A stretch of 21,744 nucleotides of DNA, taken from RGIG1959 sp045540655. Its GTDB lineage: Bacteria > Bacillota > Clostridia > Oscillospirales > Acutalibacteraceae. The notes beneath the pieces are model-generated. The model worked only from the letters and a program-made list of their open reading frames with translations, was not told the origin of the DNA and ran no database searches. Positions 7,295-14,133 of this stretch are shown here, one piece after another. The stretch is taken from NCBI GenBank assembly GCA_045540655.1, contig JAZQHP010000030.1, forward strand, positions 1-21,744, in the 5' to 3' direction. Position numbers and translations under genes: made by a program. Positions within the stretch are counted from its first letter, which is position 1. Every line of letters begins with the position of its first letter.

Positions 7295-8350
7295 ATGAAT
7301 ACAACCCTGGAACAAGTGCTTCAGGCGGTGCGCCGCTTTGAAGAGAACATTGAATGCTCGGCGACGATTCCCGGACTTCCGAATTGCATTATGGAAGCGG
7401 ATCCGCGCCTGATATATTATGTGAGCAGTACGTCTGCAACGATACGCGGTATGACGATGACACTGCATATACGGTACCAGAATACGGAGAAGCTGGCGAT
7501 CGATCAGATGTATTATGCCGAAAGTGCGCTGGATTGTGCGCGGATGATGTATTCCTGTGCAGGCGATTATCGGCCGTATCTCGTAGTGTATATGAAAAAG
7601 ACGGTATATGATGCAAAAAAACCGACGGAGGTGTTTTCGGATCGGTATCTGACCTATTTGTCGCAGGTTGAGAGGCTCAACACGCAGTTGATGTCCTTCG
7701 AGAAGTCGACATATACCATCGTGGAGTTTATGTTTAAATATCGCGTCGGACGCGTGAAGCTCGGGCTTATGCAGAAGGAACTGGATCGCGAAGTGGATCG
7801 CGTATCGAAAATGCTGTTTATACCGGGCATGCCTGTGGAAGCCAAGCTGTTGCTGGCGCACAATTATCTGGCGACCCACACGCGCTATGTGGACGATGAC
7901 AGCAATCCGTTGACGTGCGCGTATACACAAAGCGCCTACGGTGCGATGATCCGCGGGAAATGCGTCTGTCAGGGCTATGCCGAGGCGTTCAACCGTCTGA
8001 TGAATCATGAGGGGATCAAGTGCCGCACGGTCGGCGGTGAGGCGAGAGCGTACGGTGCCGGGAAAAGCGGCAAGGAGGATCATGCGTGGAACGTGGTGGC
8101 GGTATCGCCGACGCAGTATGCTCACGTGGATGTGACGTGGGATGAGAATCCGAACGCCGCCAAGATGAATTGGTTTTGCCTGTCGGATGCGCAGATGAAG
8201 GCGAAGAATCGTCGCTGGTCCACCGCGGCGACCCCTGCGTGTACGGCAGACGGCGCGGCGGTGCTGCAACGCGCCCGCGCCTACGTGCAGGCGCATCGGG
8301 CGGCGCTCATCGGCAGAGGTGTGCCGTCGGCGGTGCTGGCGGGCATCTGA
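7295..8350 (+). CDS. Transglutaminase-like cysteine protease-fold protein
   Basis: The 351-residue protein has an N-terminal part (1-175) that I do not recognise and a transglutaminase-like core at about 180-300. The catalytic triad is visible: C225 in C-V-C-Q-G-Y-A, H263 in D-H-A-W-N and D279 in H-V-D-V-T-W-D. Proteins of this fold cleave peptide bonds or transfer amines. The Q-G-Y-A and H-A-W-N forms are typical of bacterial members. No signal peptide or membrane helix is seen, so it should act inside the cell, whereas many clostridial relatives are exported. Its place in the kinase/phosphatase operon suggests that it processes or modifies a partner protein, but no substrate can be inferred. 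AAAGGAG 9 nt upstream supports the ATG. Confidence 0.83.
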   Translation: MNTTLEQVLQAVRRFEENIECSATIPGLPNCIMEADPRLIYYVSSTSATIRGMTMTLHIRYQNTEKLAIDQMYYAESALDCARMMYSCAGDYRPYLVVYMKKTVYDAKKPTEVFSDRYLTYLSQVERLNTQLMSFEKSTYTIVEFMFKYRVGRVKLGLMQKELDREVDRVSKMLFIPGMPVEAKLLLAHNYLATHTRYVDDDSNPLTCAYTQSAYGAMIRGKCVCQGYAEAFNRLMNHEGIKCRTVGGEARAYGAGKSGKEDHAWNVVAVSPTQYAHVDVTWDENPNAAKMNWFCLSDAQMKAKNRRWSTAATPACTADGAAVLQRARAYVQAHRAALIGRGVPSAVLAGI

Positions 8351-8392
8351 TCGCGAAACACAACAGGATCTGAGGAAAGGAGACGGGCGAAG

Positions 8393-8962
8393 ATGGAGCA
8401 ATCCGCGCAATATGCAGGCGAGCGTCTTTTCGTGGTGTCGGCACCGTCGGCAACCGGGAAAAATACCGTGTTTGATGCATTGCAGGCACTGGTGCCTTTT
8501 GTGCGCCGCGCGATCACCGTGACAACGCGCCTTCCGCGGGATAAAGAACAGGATGGCGTCGATTATTACTTCGTGACCAAGGAGGAGTTCCTGCGTCGGG
8601 CGGATGCGGGAGCATTTGTCGAACAGAATCGCTATGCCGATCATTGGTACGCCACCCCGAAGGCGGAGCTGTGTGCCGACGAAGCGGAAGTCGTGGTGCT
8701 GATCATCGACGTGCACGGCAAGGATGCCGTGACTGCCGCTTATCCGCAGGCGAAGTCGGTGTTCCTGATGCCGCCGTCGATGGAGGAACTGCGCCGTCGG
8801 ATCCTCTCCCGCAATCAGAACAGCCCCGAGGATGTGGAACGACGGCTGGAGATCGCGCGCGAGGAAATGGCGCGGGCACAGACGTATGATTATGTGCTGG
8901 TCAACGATGACGTAGACCGTTGTGCCGCCGAGCTGGCGGCAATTGTGCAGGCACAGATATAA
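8393..8962 (+). CDS. Guanylate kinase-like protein with variant P-loop
   Basis: The 189-residue protein matches guanylate kinase over its whole length. GMP-site features are present: T-T-R46-L-P-R49, D-G-V-D-Y-Y-F, E77, W-Y-A-T-P and I-D106-V. The lid segment follows (M-P-P-S-M-E-E-L with downstream arginines). The P-loop reads A-P-S-A-T-G-K-N-T at 17-25, so the first glycine is Ala and the Mg-binding Ser/Thr after Lys23 is Asn. Housekeeping Gmk converts GMP to GDP. This copy is not next to rpoZ or coaBC and sits in a signalling operon, so it may be a paralogue with altered activity or a guanylate-binding scaffold, as in MAGUK proteins. AAAGGAG 9 nt upstream supports the start. I therefore give no gmk symbol. 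Confidence 0.8.
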   Translation: MEQSAQYAGERLFVVSAPSATGKNTVFDALQALVPFVRRAITVTTRLPRDKEQDGVDYYFVTKEEFLRRADAGAFVEQNRYADHWYATPKAELCADEAEVVVLIIDVHGKDAVTAAYPQAKSVFLMPPSMEELRRRILSRNQNSPEDVERRLEIAREEMARAQTYDYVLVNDDVDRCAAELAAIVQAQI

Positions 8963-8976
8963 GAAGGTGACGATAT

Positions 8977-9975
8977 ATGACCTGGTGGGGCATGGTGCTG
9001 ATGGTAATCGGCGCCGCGGCGGCACTCTGGTTGCTCGCGGCGTTCGGATGTTTTATGTTTGTGTTTTATTCCGCGACGAGAAAGCCTCTTGGTGAAGAGG
9101 AATACCCGTTGCCGAAAGGAGCGGTATATGAGCCGTTTCATGAGCAACTGAAAACGTGGATGCAGGAAGTACGCCGCTATCCGCACGAAGCGGTGTCTAT
9201 CCGTTCAAAGGACGGATTGACGTTGCGCGGCAGCTATTATGAATGTCGGCGCGGCGCGCCCATTGAGCTGATGATGCCCGGCTATCGCGGCACCGCGATA
9301 CGGGATCTGTGCGGCGGTGTCCACCGCGCCTTTTCGCTTGGGCACAACGTGCTGGTGGTGGATCAGCGCGGCGGCGGTGAAAGCGACGGACATATCATCA
9401 CATTCGGCATCCGCGAGCGGTACGACTGTGCGGCGTGGGTCCGCTATATCACCGAGCGATTTTCCGCTGAGCAGGAGATCATCCTGACGGGTATTTCCAT
9501 GGGTGCCGCCACGGTGATGATGACAACGGCTCTGCCGCTTCCTGCCAATGTGGTGGGGGTGCTGGCGGATTGCGGCTACACCTCCGCCAAGGAGATTATT
9601 CAAAAGGTGATCCGCCAGTTGTCGCTTCCCGTGTGGCCGATCTATCCGCTGATCCGATGCGGTGCGCGGTTGTACGGCGGCTTTGATATCGAGGCGGCAT
9701 CGCCTATAGAAGCGATGCGCGTCTGTAAGCTTCCGGTGGTGTTTGTTCACGGCGAGGCGGACGATTATGTACCGTGCGAGATGAGCCGCATGAATTATGC
9801 GGCGTGCGGCGGCAGAAAGGTGCTTTTGACCGTGCCCGGAGCGGGACACGGTCTGGGATTTCCGGCGATGCCTGAGGCGTATATCGAAACGATGCGTTCG
9901 CTGTTGCCTTGCGGCGAAGCGGTGGATATCCGTGCGGGAAAGCCTGTTGACGAAACACAAGCGGATATGGTATAA
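8977..9975 (+). CDS. Membrane-anchored alpha/beta hydrolase
   Basis: The 332-residue protein has one N-terminal membrane helix (about 4-30) and then an alpha/beta hydrolase domain. The catalytic residues are visible: nucleophile S174 in G-I-S-M-G, acid D263 in H-G-E-A-D-D-Y-V-P, and H291 in G-A-G-H-G. The oxyanion region P-G-Y-R-G and the strand V-L-V-V-D-Q-R-G-G-G-E-S are typical of the serine-hydrolase group annotated as YqkD/BAAT-like or dienelactone hydrolase-like in Firmicutes. The substrate is unknown. It is the last gene of the run that begins at 597, 14 bp after the guanylate-kinase-like gene. Its stop codon overlaps the -10 box of the next promoter. Most of the domain would lie on whichever side of the membrane follows the single helix. 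Confidence 0.83.
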   Translation: MTWWGMVLMVIGAAAALWLLAAFGCFMFVFYSATRKPLGEEEYPLPKGAVYEPFHEQLKTWMQEVRRYPHEAVSIRSKDGLTLRGSYYECRRGAPIELMMPGYRGTAIRDLCGGVHRAFSLGHNVLVVDQRGGGESDGHIITFGIRERYDCAAWVRYITERFSAEQEIILTGISMGAATVMMTTALPLPANVVGVLADCGYTSAKEIIQKVIRQLSLPVWPIYPLIRCGARLYGGFDIEAASPIEAMRVCKLPVVFVHGEADDYVPCEMSRMNYAACGGRKVLLTVPGAGHGLGFPAMPEAYIETMRSLLPCGEAVDIRAGKPVDETQADMV

Positions 9976-9976
9976 T
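9947..9976 (+). promoter_or_regulatory. Promoter of the DUF805 gene, overlapping the hydrolase stop codon
   Basis: TTGACG at 9947-9952 and TATAAT at 9971-9976 are 18 bp apart, with a TG one base before the -10 box (extended -10). The hydrolase stop codon (9973-9975) lies inside the -10 box. Transcription would begin near 9983, about 23 nt before the DUF805 start codon, which follows a GGAGGA ribosome binding site. No terminator separates the genes, so read-through from upstream may also contribute. Confidence 0.8.
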
Positions 9977-10005
9977 ACATAAAATGCAATGAAGGAGGAA
10001 TATCT

Positions 10006-10452
10006 ATGTATTGTAAGTTTTGCGGAAAAGAAATTGCCAACGATGCGCTGTTTTGCGCGGCGTGCGGCAGACAGGTTGCCGATCGCCCTGCGGCGGCAGA
10101 GGTTCACCACGGTTCGGTCAGCTTCGTAGAAGCGATCAAGCTGTCGGTCAAAAACGTGTTCGATTTCAAGAGCCGTGCATCCAAGAGTGAGTTCTGGTGG
10201 GGCTTCCTGTTCCTGTCGGGCGTGTCGACGCTGTCGAGCTGGATCCCTGTGCTTGGCTGGGCGGTGGCGCTGGCGGCGGAGTTTGCGGCGGTGTCGCTGA
10301 TGATTCGCCGTTTCCACGATGTGGGCGTGCATTGGAAGCAGGCGTTTAAGGTGCTCATCCCGTTCTACGGCATCTATTTCTTCATCGTGACCTGCTTGCT
10401 TCCGAGCGTGGGCGACAACGAATGGGGTCCCGGTCCGGTGGCGACTGTGTAA
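10006..10452 (+). CDS. Zinc-ribbon DUF805 membrane protein
   Basis: The 148-residue protein has a zinc ribbon at the N-terminus (C3-K-F-C6, C17-A-A-C20) and a DUF805 membrane domain. DUF805 hallmarks are visible: F-D-F-K-S-R-A-S-K-S-E-F-W-W at 52-65, the R-R-F-H-D-V-G loop at 101-107, and a final N-E-W-G-P turn. There are about three or four membrane helices (66-98 and 113-133). The function of DUF805 is not established; a role in transport or envelope stress has been suggested only by context. Zinc-ribbon plus DUF805 fusions are common in Firmicutes. The gene has its own promoter and terminator and may be independent of the preceding operon. Confidence 0.88.
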   Translation: MYCKFCGKEIANDALFCAACGRQVADRPAAAEVHHGSVSFVEAIKLSVKNVFDFKSRASKSEFWWGFLFLSGVSTLSSWIPVLGWAVALAAEFAAVSLMIRRFHDVGVHWKQAFKVLIPFYGIYFFIVTCLLPSVGDNEWGPGPVATV

Positions 10453-10470
10453 CATTTATTTTAATGTGTA

Positions 10471-10515
10471 AAACCCGTGTTTCAATCGTTTAACGGTTGG
10501 AACACGGGTTTTTTC
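10471..10515 (+). terminator. Intrinsic terminator after DUF805
   Basis: An 11-bp perfect stem (AAACCCGTGTT at 10471-10481 with AACACGGGTTT at 10501-10511) continues into an inner stem (CAATCG with CGGTTG, one G-T pair). It is followed by a run of T residues to 10514. This is a strong plus-strand terminator that isolates the DUF805 gene from the transporter pair. Confidence 0.93.
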
Positions 10516-10531
10516 TTTCCAGTTTCTGCCC

Positions 10532-10562
10532 TTGATAATCAAAATCGTTCGCACCATACTAT
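10532..10562 (+). promoter_or_regulatory. Weak candidate promoter for the adaptor/permease pair
   Basis: TTGATA at 10532-10537 precedes CATACT (10555-10560, 17-bp spacing) or TACTAT (10557-10562, 19-bp spacing). It is the only promoter-like pair between the strong terminator at 10471 and the GTG at 10598, so some promoter is needed here. The -10 match is poor. Confidence 0.35.
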
Positions 10563-10597
10563 CAGCAGACTTTGAAATCAATCGGGATGGTGGGTCC

Positions 10598-11572
10598 GTG
10601 AAAAAACAACAAACAGCAAACAGGGCGTGGCGTCGGCTGACGGCGGGAACGCTGGCGGCGTTGGGAATGCTCGGTGTCTGGCGCCTGACATCCTCGTCCG
10701 CGGCGATTCCCGTCACCGCCCGACAGGTCATTCCGACCACGGTCACGCAGACGGTGGTATGTGCGGGAACGATCCGTGAGACGGACGGCACGGCGGTGAC
10801 CACCTCGGTTCCCTGCGTGGTGGCTTCGGTCGCGGTGGCGGTCGGGGATACGGTGAAGAAAGGCGATATTCTGCTGACGGTAGACGAGGAAGCGACGCTC
10901 GCCAAGGCGGCGGATATGGGCGTGTCGCAGGCGCAAAGTGCGCTGGTAGCGACCGCCCTTCCTGCGTGTGTGACGGCGCCCGCCGACGGCGTTGTCAGCG
11001 CGGTTCATATTGAAGCGGGAGAGTGGAGCGACGGGCAGTCGCCGACGGTGGTGTTGTCTGAGGGCGGCGAGAAGGAAGTCGCCGTGACGATCAATGAGAG
11101 CGCTTTGCCGTTGGTACAGGTCGGTCAGAGGGTGCGTGTGACGGGCGTGGCTTTTGACAAAGCGGGATACGACGGTGTGCTGTCCTCGCTTGCCGCATCG
11201 GCACACAGCGCCGTCAGCGCAAACGGTACGCGCACGGTGGTGGATGGGGTGGTATCGCTCGATCCGTCGCAGACCGATGCGTCACTTCTCGTCGGTCTGA
11301 CCGCCAAGGCAACCGTGACGGTGAGCACGCGCGAGCAAGCGCTGGTGATTCCGTTTGAGGCGATTGCCGACCGCACCGAGCATCAGGCGGCAGTGTACTG
11401 CATCCACGGTCATACGGCGTATCGGCGGGTGGTGCAGATTCAGGGGGATACGCCGGATGGCGTGGAAATCCGAAGCGGATTGCAACGCGGCGAGTGGATC
11501 GTGGCGAACGCCGCAGGGCTGACGATGGATGAAATAGCGGTGACAGTGGAGGCGGTGACATGCAGATCCTGA
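10598..11572 (+). CDS. HlyD/MacA-like membrane fusion (adaptor) protein
   Basis: This 324-residue protein has a single N-terminal membrane helix after a basic stretch (about 13-32). Split biotinyl-lipoyl-like halves follow: V-A-V-G-D-T-V-K-K-G-D-I-L on the first half, and A-P-A-D-G-V-V-S-A-V-H-I-E-A-G-E on the second. The helical hairpin between them is very short. Beta-barrel and membrane-proximal domains come after (I-N-E-S-A-L-P-L-V-Q-V-G-Q-R-V-R-V, then A-L-V-I-P-F-E-A-I). It resembles the MacA/YknX adaptors that work with MacB-type permeases, and the next gene is such a permease. I chose GTG 10598: a G-rich ribosome-binding-like stretch lies just upstream and the basic-plus-hydrophobic start fits. 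A TTG at 10532 in the same frame has no ribosome binding site. Substrate unknown. Confidence 0.8.
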   Translation: MKKQQTANRAWRRLTAGTLAALGMLGVWRLTSSSAAIPVTARQVIPTTVTQTVVCAGTIRETDGTAVTTSVPCVVASVAVAVGDTVKKGDILLTVDEEATLAKAADMGVSQAQSALVATALPACVTAPADGVVSAVHIEAGEWSDGQSPTVVLSEGGEKEVAVTINESALPLVQVGQRVRVTGVAFDKAGYDGVLSSLAASAHSAVSANGTRTVVDGVVSLDPSQTDASLLVGLTAKATVTVSTREQALVIPFEAIADRTEHQAAVYCIHGHTAYRRVVQIQGDTPDGVEIRSGLQRGEWIVANAAGLTMDEIAVTVEAVTCRS

Positions 11573-12723
11573 AACATGCCGCGCGCAGTTTGTGGCGCAA
11601 ACGCCTGCGATCGTTGCTGACGATGGGCGGTATCATGATCGGCGTGGCGCTCGTGGCACTGGTGACGGTGATCGGCGGCGCGGGACGCACAGCGGTCAAC
11701 ACGGAGCTGGAGAATATGGGGCTCGGAGGTCTGTCGGTGACGGCGGGAACGGAGGCGGTGCTGGATGAGGAGACGCTGACCGCGTTGCGGTCGATGCGGC
11801 AGGTGGCAACCGCCGTGCCGCTGATGCTGGATACCTCCGCGACCACGACGCTCGGCGGCGGCACACAGCCGCTGATGCTGTGCGGGATTGACAGCGGCGA
11901 GGTGCAGGCGATCGGCTTGACGCAGTGCCGCGGGCGAATGCTGTCGCCGTCGGATGTTGCCGCGGCATCGTCGGTCTGCGTGGTGGATACGGCGGTCGCC
12001 TTGGCGCTGTTTGAGCGGGAGGACGTGATCGGGTGCTCGCTGTTGTTGCCCGTCGGTGGCGTGGAGGAACGCTTTACGGTGGTGGGGGTGACGCAGGCAG
12101 GCAGTGCTTTGCTTCAGAATGTGTCGCAGTGGATCCCCGGCATGGTGTATATGCCCTACACCACCATGCAACAGCTGACAGGACGCACGCATTTTGATCA
12201 GCTCGCCGTGAGGCTTCATAATGAGAATGACAACAGCGGCGCGGTGCAGGCGATCGAACGGGAGCTGTTAAAGCACGGAACGGACATTCATATGAACGAT
12301 CTGTCCGCGCAAAAGGATAAGCTGACGGCGGTGATGAATGTGGTGGCGTGGGTACTGACCGCCATCGGCGGCGTGTCGTTGCTGGTGGCGGGATTGTCCA
12401 TCATGACGATCATGATGGTATCGGTCGGGGAACGTACGCGGGAAATCGGCATCAAAAAGGCACTCGGTGCGACAAACGGACGCATCTTGCGTGAGTTTTT
12501 GTGTGAGGCATTGTTGCTGTCGTTGCTCGGCGGTGTCGTCGGTGTGGCGGTCGGCGGCGGGATCGGCTCGATCGGGCTGGCGTTCGTCGGGATGCCGGCG
12601 GGCGAATGGCGCTCGGTGCTGTGGTTGGTTGGTTTCGCGGGACTGGTCGGGATGCTGTTCGGCGGCTATCCCGCGTGGAAAGCGGCACATCTCGACCCGG
12701 TTGAAGCGCTCCGCTGTGAATGA
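11560..12723 (+). CDS. MacB/FtsX-family ABC transporter permease
   Basis: The 387-residue protein has the MacB/YknZ layout: one N-terminal membrane helix (about 18-42) preceded by the typical A-A-R-S-L-W-R-K-R-L-R-S-L-L-T motif, a large extracytoplasmic domain (about 45-270), and a C-terminal FtsX domain with three helices. The FtsX domain includes V-G-E-R-T-R-E-I-G-I-K-K-A-L-G-A and ends P-V-E-A-L-R. The start overlaps the adaptor gene by 13 bp, so translation is probably coupled. The ATP-binding subunit that energises such permeases is absent from this operon on either side. It must be encoded elsewhere, be shared, or have been lost. A bidirectional terminator follows 7 bp after the stop. 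Confidence 0.88.
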   Translation: MQILKHAARSLWRKRLRSLLTMGGIMIGVALVALVTVIGGAGRTAVNTELENMGLGGLSVTAGTEAVLDEETLTALRSMRQVATAVPLMLDTSATTTLGGGTQPLMLCGIDSGEVQAIGLTQCRGRMLSPSDVAAASSVCVVDTAVALALFEREDVIGCSLLLPVGGVEERFTVVGVTQAGSALLQNVSQWIPGMVYMPYTTMQQLTGRTHFDQLAVRLHNENDNSGAVQAIERELLKHGTDIHMNDLSAQKDKLTAVMNVVAWVLTAIGGVSLLVAGLSIMTIMMVSVGERTREIGIKKALGATNGRILREFLCEALLLSLLGGVVGVAVGGGIGSIGLAFVGMPAGEWRSVLWLVGFAGLVGMLFGGYPAWKAAHLDPVEALRCE

Positions 12724-12730
12724 GGTAATA

Positions 12731-12760
12731 AAAAAAGAGCACCGATAGGTGCTCTTTTTT
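12731..12760. terminator. Bidirectional terminator between convergent operons
   Basis: A 13-bp perfect inverted repeat (AAAAAAGAGCACC at 12731-12743, loop GATA, GGTGCTCTTTTTT at 12748-12760) has an A-tract on one side and a T-tract on the other. It can therefore terminate the permease transcript on the plus strand and the nrnA transcript on the minus strand. It is the only DNA between the two convergent stop codons that shows structure. Confidence 0.95.
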
Positions 12761-12772
12761 ATATCACAGGAT

Positions 12773-13735
12773 TCAGCGGTGGATGCCGTCGACTACGCGG
12801 CAGACCGTGTCCACCAGGATGGCGATGGCGTCGTCCAGGGGAGCGCGCACTTCGCATCCGGCGGCGCGCATATGACCGCCGCCGCCCAGCTCCTTGCAGA
12901 TCGCGGCGGCATCGGCATGGTTGCCGGTGCGTACGCTGACCTTGAATTCACCGTCGGGCTTTTGCCGCATGGTGATGCCGACCCACACGCCTTCGATCTG
13001 GCGGGGAAGCGGGGCAAGACCTTCCATATCGTTTTCGCCCGCACCGCTCTTTTCGATCATGTCGCAGGTGATGGGCATGACCGCGATGCGGTCTTTTTGG
13101 AAGAACTGCATACCCGACAGGGCGCGGCGCTCCAGTTCCACGCGGGCACGCGATTTGATATCGAACATGGTGCGGTTGATCATGTCGTGGCGGATGCCGT
13201 AATCCAGCAGATCCGCCGCCATACGGTGGGTATACGCGGTGGTGCTGGGGTACTTGAAGCATCCCGAATCGGTGGCAATACCGGTGTAGATGCATTCGGC
13301 GATAGCGCTGTCAAAGGGGACATCCATCGCGTGAAGCACTTCGCACACAACCATCGCCGCCGCCGCGTAATCCGCTTTCAACAGCAGGTGCTCGGCGAAT
13401 TCGACGTTGGAACCGTGGTGGTCGATGCAGAGATTGACGCGACCCGTGTAGACGCTCTGAAGCGAGCCGAGCAGTTTTTCATCCGCCACGTCCACCGCGA
13501 CGATAAAGCGCGGTTCAAAGGAGAGGTCAGGCTCGGTCAGCATGTAGTCGTACTTTTCGGGGATCTCGTCACCGCATTCGACGCGGGCGCGCTTGCCCAG
13601 ACGGAGCAGTCCGCGGCACAGCGCATAACCGCTGCCGATGGTATCGCCGTCGGGGTAGTGATGGGTGAGGATCACCACGTCGTCGGCGGCTTTGAGCATG
13701 GCGGCGGCCGCCGCCACATCCATTTTCTGGCTCAC
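12773..13735 (-). CDS. nrnA: DHH-family oligoribonuclease / pAp phosphatase NrnA
   Basis: The 320-residue protein carries the DHH motifs: T-H-H-Y-P-D29-G-D31 at the first metal site, V-A-V-D82, and I-D105-H-H-G-S-N. The DHHA1 nucleotide-binding signature G-G-G-G-H-M-R-A-A-G is near the C-terminus (about 275-285). NrnA degrades short RNA oligonucleotides and dephosphorylates 3'-phosphoadenosine 5'-phosphate; some relatives act on cyclic dinucleotide products. It is last in the rimP-nusA-infB operon, a common position in Clostridia, and starts with a GTG overlapping the rbfA stop by 4 bp (GTGA). GAGGAGG lies 7 nt upstream of the GTG inside rbfA. The gene ends just before the bidirectional terminator. 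Confidence 0.9.
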   Translation of the reverse strand: MSQKMDVAAAAAMLKAADDVVILTHHYPDGDTIGSGYALCRGLLRLGKRARVECGDEIPEKYDYMLTEPDLSFEPRFIVAVDVADEKLLGSLQSVYTGRVNLCIDHHGSNVEFAEHLLLKADYAAAAMVVCEVLHAMDVPFDSAIAECIYTGIATDSGCFKYPSTTAYTHRMAADLLDYGIRHDMINRTMFDIKSRARVELERRALSGMQFFQKDRIAVMPITCDMIEKSGAGENDMEGLAPLPRQIEGVWVGITMRQKPDGEFKVSVRTGNHADAAAICKELGGGGHMRAAGCEVRAPLDDAIAILVDTVCRVVDGIHR

Positions 13736-14100
13736 TGCGCATCCTCCTCATCGTGGGGGATGTTCAGCGAATGCAGGGTCGCGGGCAGCTTGGCGCTGTA
13801 CGCGATCGAATCGTCTGCCACAAAGCGGAGCTCGGGCACATGGCGCAGTTTGAGCGCCGCGCCGAGTTCACGGCGCATATAGCCGGCGGCGGATTGCAAA
13901 CCCTTGACCGCTTGCTTTGCCGCGTCCATGCCGCCCATCGAGCTGACATAAACGGTGGCGTAGGAAAGATCGTTCGTCACTTCGGCACGGACGATCGAAA
14001 TCATGGATTCGCTCACACGCGGATCCTTCACGGTGCGTAAAATGGCCGTCAGTTCGCGCATGATATCTTCGCGAACGCGGTCGGCACGGTGTCCTGCCAT
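13732..14100 (-). CDS. rbfA: Ribosome-binding factor A
   Basis: This 122-residue protein matches RbfA in full. It begins with the usual basic segment (H-R-A-D-R-V-R-E-D-I), then L-T-A-I-L-R-T-V-K-D-P-R-V, the A-T-V-Y-V-S strand and the R-H-V-P-E-L-R-F-V-A-D-D-S-I motif of its KH-like fold. RbfA binds the 30S subunit and assists maturation of the 16S rRNA 5' end, especially in the cold. It follows infB by 33 bp, with AAAGGAG 8 nt before its ATG, and overlaps nrnA by 4 bp. Confidence 0.95.
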   Translation of the reverse strand: MAGHRADRVREDIMRELTAILRTVKDPRVSESMISIVRAEVTNDLSYATVYVSSMGGMDAAKQAVKGLQSAAGYMRRELGAALKLRHVPELRFVADDSIAYSAKLPATLHSLNIPHDEEDAQ

Positions 14101-14133
14101 AACGTGGCTCCTTTCTTCGGATACGGCGACCGA

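Noticed and set aside
6485..9025. An 846-codon minus-strand open frame across four plus-strand genes
   Set aside because: It spans several genes that carry intact catalytic motifs on the other strand; the composition (Arg/His-rich) is typical of a GC-driven shadow frame.
10532..10597. A TTG start 22 codons upstream for the adaptor protein
   Set aside because: There is no ribosome binding site before it, and the extra segment lacks signal-peptide character; it also overlaps the probable promoter.
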